A stretch of 64,000 nt of DNA from Marsupella aquatica. Its lineage: Eukaryota > Marchantiophyta. The notes beneath the pieces were generated by a model. It had not been told where the DNA came from, searched no databases, and saw only the letters and a list, made by a program, of their open reading frames with translations. Shown in pieces: positions 59,120 through 64,000 of the stretch. Every line of letters starts with the position of its first letter. Position 1 is the stretch's first letter. Where the stretch lies: positions 21,390,001 to 21,454,000 of the forward strand of contig OZ316896.1 in the NCBI GenBank assembly GCA_973895155.1, read 5' to 3'. The position numbers were made by a program, and so were the translations under genes.

Positions 59120-62100
59120 TCTAGTCCTGGGTCCTCAGGCCCACCAGGCTGGCCTTACTAGTCTGTTCGTCCTCCGGGTTGAGCTGTGGATATGATCTTA
59201 AAATCGATCAGAAGGGCATTACAGACATGTATAAATACCAAACAAGTTGTGGAGCAGCGCCTGGTTGGGAGCTTGGGATCGGGTAGTTGGAAGGGTTTAG
59301 ATTGGATAGTTCAGTACAGCCGGAAGTGATAGCATTGAGGATGGATGTATTGTATCTTTTGGTCATTTAAGGATTTGATTAGAACAGTATTCCAGCCACT
59401 GATCTTTCGCTTGTCTGGACTTTCCTTCGTCACGTTCTCTAGTCTTTCACCTCGAAGTAAACGGTGAATAAAAATAAAGTGTGCGCTATTTTTAAGTTGT
59501 ACATGCAGGGCGTTCAAATTTGTCACAAAAACACGAAGTCTCTGTTGGAGTTTCTGAATTTGCAGGATTGTCAAGGTGTACATCCACCCCTGCATCTCAG
59601 GGGTTTGTCAAAAAGTCTGTGTTTGGAGTATCTCAATACAGTTCTGTTCCAATCTTTGCACTTTTTGAGATGATTGGCATTCAAAGCAAATTTCACGAAA
59701 AACTTCTTGTTCTTTGTATGCTTAAACTTTCCACTCAAATAAATTCTTGAAGACTGAAATTTCAATGCCACTCGACCGTTTGTGGTTTTGCTATTTGAGC
59801 TAACTCATTACTTGCCTGCTTACACCGTCCAAGCAAAATGATTTTTACGACTACACTTTCAATGCCAATCCAACTGTTGTGGGTTTGCTTATCATGAGTC
59901 TAGCTATTCAGAATCTGTAATTTCACCATATGCACCTCTCGATTTATGTGCTTTGTCTTTGAACAACATGGTCCCGCTAAACTTGTATACCACTCGAGAT
60001 ACTACCTGTCACTAATTGAAGTGCTAAGGATCAACCGGAACCTGAGGTACAAATGTGTTGTCCTGCTAGCTACGGTCTGACTATGTTGTACAATATATGA
60101 TCGGCTTCAGCTAGCTGGTTTGCGAGTCCCATCAAATCCAGAGTAGAGGTCCTCTCATTTATCATCTCTTTTATAGAGGTAATGTAGTCGCCGGCAATTC
60201 CTAACTCCAGATAATTTACATTCCTTTTGACCGGAGATGATTTTTGAGTTAGATGTGCCTTTGAAGGAATTGAACATTAAAAATAGAAGCTGATGCTAGG
60301 ATAAACGTCATAACCTACTGCGATAAACAAACATTTGCCAAACATGTCTTGCCCATAAAGGTGAACAATTATACAAAAGAAATGTAAGGCAGAAGAACCT
60401 ATTGTCTATGAGAACTTCACTTTCATTCTAAAGTACTATAGCTATGCAATTCGGGAAATATGCTAGAGAATGCGCGAAGTGCATTGCAATTAATTCTTAA
60501 AGTAGAGTAGACTTATCAGAGAGGAGAGTAGTCATGCATCTCACGAGTTTGGCTAACGTTGATTCACAGATTTCGAACTAAAATTCTAAGGTAATCCCGA
60601 GTTTTTTCCCAGTGCCGATTGTCCGCGATCGAAGTCCAATACCCATTCGAGCATTGCAGCTGCAGAGAATGTGGGATGTCTTCGATCACTGCCCTTTCTT
60701 TGTATAATTCCGATTTCAATGTGGGATGTCTTCGATCACTGCCCTTTCTTTGTATATTCCGATTTCGCATCAACTGAATTCCGCCGTCTCTCTAGCTTCC
60801 GTTCTACATGCTGGGACATGGCTATGAATCATAGATGTGTCAAAAAGTTTTGTATATTGGCTATTTAAATGGAATTCATGGAGTTCTTTCGAGGCAAATT
60901 TTGAATTTTTCTTGCGTATTTGTCCTTTACCCGATCATGAGCTTGCAAATCCACATTAGACTAGCTAGACCACATCTCCTCCGGGAGGGACTTTCGCGGG
61001 AGAGCAAGACATAAGCCGTAAGGAACGCGAGGTCGAGGTGGTGTGTTGTTGCAGCCCTGGCATGACATGTAGTCCGATTCATTGACAGTGGGCCACCAAA
61101 TGCAGGGCTCTTTAACATTCTCTACGAGTTATGCCAAAAGTTCAATTCTTTCACCTGGCTTTTACGATAAGTGACTCTTAATTTTATATAATAAATCGCG
61201 ATCGAAGTATATATATTCGTAGCAATCCAAGTCTACCTATTCATGACCTACTAGACACAGATTGTAATTTATCTGGCAACAATTTTTTTGGAAATCTAGG
61301 CTATATTTGTGAGTACTTGCAGTCTTCTATGCTAGACGAATCTTCGAAATCCACTCAGGTAGGTAGACTAAAGCGACGACACCTGACTATGGTGAGACTT
61401 GTTGTAAAGGTATGTGTGTAAGCGGTGCATTCCCGTCTATACTTGTAAAGTCACTGACAGAGTGACTGGTGATGGTGGGAACATAGAATTGGTGATATCA
61501 TATTTAGCTGTTGGCAGTAGACAGTGTTACAGTGTAATGTGGGTAACACCATGTTTGAAAACAAATTGGTATTGGAATCAGTGTGGGACCATACGAAATA
61601 CTATAGTGAACGATTGTCAGATGAATCACGAAGTTCCGCAGCCAATAATCTACTCAACTGTTTTGAATTGAGTTGTCGTAGTGGTATCTGTTAGGTATGG
61701 TGAGGCGGAAGGACAGAACATTGATTCTAGTATTTTGAGGCCGTCTGTACCAATTCTGCCACTGAATCAGCCCCGTCTTCGGGTGGCTGAGGAATTAGGA
61801 CGGTTGATCCTGCACCATGAAATGCTCATACTTTCTACAGCTCCATGTTTTCCTCGGCACTCCATATGTATAATCGCAATCATCCAGTATATATTAAAAC
61901 GTAAAGAGACACTACACTCACCTCTAGTTTGCCCCTTGATTGATTATAAGCATCTGGCCACCCATTTCCATTTTTCACAGCCCCTGATTTAGAATTACTC
62001 CTGTGAGTGTAATTGTGCGTTTATACCTGTGATGTAGTTATCAGTGTTATATTATACTGTCTAAGTTGTCATTTGGAAGATTCGAGGAGCTTGATAACGT

Positions 62101-63456
62101 ACATACTGAATGTGAAGTTGTTAACTTTCAGCCGTCCATGCCACGGATCTCAGGTAAGAAGTCAGTAGAATTTATACAACCATGAGAGCAAGCTGATGTT
62201 GACATAGAAAAACAAGTGCGAGTTGGTGATGTAGAACAAGTACGAGGGTTGGATCTGTACGTGTAGCTAGGCTTTGAATCCCTCGCGTCAAATTAAGCAA
62301 ACTCACTGGCGCACCAAGAATCTCTGGCAATGCAGCGTGGGGATAACGATTTCAGCGAGCTTGAGCACTGAAAAGGATTGCCAGAACCGCGATCTACATG
62401 CAGGGAACCGGTTTTGATATATCGAGGACCAAAACTCTTGCTCGTCGGTCCAGGATTCATGTTAGCTAGCCAAATCCATCTCTGACACCCTGTTCTCTAA
62501 GAAGTGTTTCAGTGACGTTGAAATATGTGACTTTGGAGTATATGTGTGTCTAGTCAAATGGTGCTTGGGGTGCCCTAAACCCTAAACTTGAAGGTTGTGA
62601 TGTAGTGAAAGTTCCCTTCGTGCTCATCAAAACTTCGACCCGTTCTTCCAGGTTTAGGTTATATAGGCCGCAGTTTACATACAATAGTGACATTCTTACA
62701 GTCGCCGCTTTGTTTGTCTTTTACCATTGCCAAATGGCTGCCGTGGGACAACGGTTGAGTAAGGACCGAGGTCCATCCCGAGTCTCATCTGTACTCCCGC
62801 TCTGGCTTTGTTTCGGATTTATGGAATTTACATTTTTGCATATTCAAATTGCTTGATCTTTGAGTCTCTCGTTCTCGTGTCCACGCTCTTGTGCATCGAT
62901 GGCGCTGACAGATGTGAATCCCACCCACCTTAGAATAGGCACTTTTAATTATTGAAATCGGCTTTATGCATATAATTTGCCTAGTATTAGTGTGTTTCGG
63001 GTTCAGGGTATGTGAGCATTTCATCTACTTTACGTACTCCTGCAATAAGCATGTGATATGCGACATTCCTGCGGGTATCACGGGACGTATGCGTGCGTCG
63101 CCAACGACCTAGGAAACCTTGAGTCGGTCGTCAATTCGCTCCCTGGCACGCCAAACCATTCCAACCAACAGAATCAGATCTAACCTGAACCGATCTCAGT
63201 ACGTTTCTCTTTCGTGTTATAAACGGCCTTATCCATGCATCGCGTTCAGGCAACTCGAGTAAACGTTCGATTATAGTGACATGATCAATATGAATGCCTA
63301 GCAAGGAACTTGCAATGAACGATAGCTGTGGCATGAAATGTTCACAGGCCCAGGGCAATTGGAGCTTGCTCTCCAGCTCCAATCGTTTCCAATGTTGTAA
63401 TGTTTGTAGCATTGGCATTGTTGAGATTCGTAAGAAAGCTCGCTCTGGGATTCAAT
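59120..63456. other. Intergenic region, no recognised gene
   Basis: Contains a 50-bp tandem duplication (60668-60717 and 60718-60766, unit AATGTGGGATGTCTTCGATC...). Short open frames at 61414-61992 and 62605-62856 have no domain and no start context. The rest appears non-coding. Confidence 0.4.
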
Positions 63457-63473
63457 TATATAGACCTATATAG
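63457..63473 (+). promoter_or_regulatory. Paired TATA boxes before the lipid-transfer-protein gene
   Basis: TATATAG occurs twice (63457-63463 and 63467-63473), 25-41 nt upstream of the first ATG at 63498. Confidence 0.6.
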
Positions 63474-63540
63474 ATAAATCTTCATCGATCGATTGTAATG
63501 GCTGCTGCTGCTGACCGTTTCATCAGTGGCCCTTGGGCTG

Positions 63541-63877
63541 ATGCTGATACTCACCAGCTACTACACGGCGAGAGCTTCAAGTGTTGCGAGGACAGAAGAG
63601 AATGCCCAGTTGCGATCGTCATTGATGTCAACGATGTACTCGGGGTGCGACACGGACGACACGGCCGTGCGGCTGATACCGTGTCTGCTTGCAAGCAGGA
63701 AGAACCCGGCGCCTCCCAGTCGTGAGTGCTGTGATCTCATCCACATTCTCTGTGCTGATTGCCTCTGTTCTTGCGTACAGTCGTCTCTGGCCAAATTGGA
63801 GGGCGTGGACTTCAAACCCGCCCTGCAGCTGCCACGCAAGTGCAAGCGCTTCGTCCCTCCTGGTACCAAGTGCGCAG
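63541..63877 (+). CDS. Non-specific lipid-transfer protein, first exon (runs off window)
   Basis: Secreted small lipid-binding protein family. The eight-cysteine pattern is complete: GCDTDDTAVRLIPC, ECC, CLCSC, LPRKC and TKC, with the typical proline before the last part. The exon ends at a GTACGT donor (63878), so a further exon lies beyond the window. In this frame the in-frame ATG nearest the signal peptide is at 63541. A longer hydrophobic stretch (LLLLTVSSVALGLMLILT) is encoded from 63502 but is preceded by an in-frame TAA, while the first ATG (63498) is in another frame. This suggests a one-base indel after the original ATG or an unusual start. A broken relative lies at 52848-53162. Confidence 0.7.
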
Positions 63878-64000
63878 GTACGTACCACTGACTCTAGCTA
63901 GGGTCTCCGGCCCTCCGAACCTGCTCGCTCGTCAGGTAAAAGACAAACAAAGCGGCGACTGTAAGAATCATGTATGATCGAGGATGTGTGACCATGATGT

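Overview
The window looks like nuclear DNA of a land plant. Genes carry spliceosomal introns and include a plastid-targeted glutamyl-tRNA reductase, a plant polyphenol oxidase, GDSL lipases, lipid-transfer proteins and a DGS1/NCA2 protein. The intronless secretory polyphenol oxidase, the transfer-protein type and the transposon content suggest a bryophyte, perhaps a liverwort such as Marchantia. The species is a guess; the plant assignment is firm.

Layout. (1) 1-7.5 kb: two tandem minus-strand GDSL esterase/lipase genes with identical five-exon structures and equal predicted lengths (361 aa). (2) 12.4-14.1 kb: an intronless polyphenol oxidase, minus strand. (3) 16.8-19.5 kb: repeat-rich DNA with a solo LTR (5-bp target duplication) and a fold-back element. 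(4) 20.9-23.6 kb: HEMA, the first committed enzyme of plastid tetrapyrrole synthesis. (5) 25.3-43.8 kb: a Ty1/copia retrotransposon with 344-bp LTRs, disabled by stops and frameshifts and split inside its reverse transcriptase by an 11.8-kb DNA transposon. (6) 45.7-51.3 kb: a complete 14-exon DGS1/NCA2 gene (589 aa), with two introns best explained as GC-AG. (7) 52.8-64 kb: mostly non-coding, with a broken lipid-transfer-protein copy, a small three-exon gene and the start of a second lipid-transfer-protein gene.

The most interesting object is the nested transposon at 30408-42203. It has perfect 25-bp terminal inverted repeats, a 6-bp target duplication and subterminal arrays of a GTGTACATTTGG-type repeat. 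It carries two divergent gene units. The minus-strand unit is a 1068-codon DDE-type (DUF7869-like) transposase whose C-terminal part is frameshifted. The plus-strand unit is a spliced gene joining a ParB-like domain to an N4/N6-type DNA-methyltransferase-like domain. More than 20 copies of a palindrome with arms GGACAGGGAT and ATCCCTGTCC lie between the two units, in introns of the methyltransferase gene and once in its 3' coding extension. I infer a self-marking or self-binding system, in which a ParB/methyltransferase protein acts on the element's own palindromes. This is a hypothesis from layout, not shown.

Exon coordinates were derived by hand from GT/GC-AG sites, reading-frame phase and family resemblance. 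No alignment or transcript data were available.
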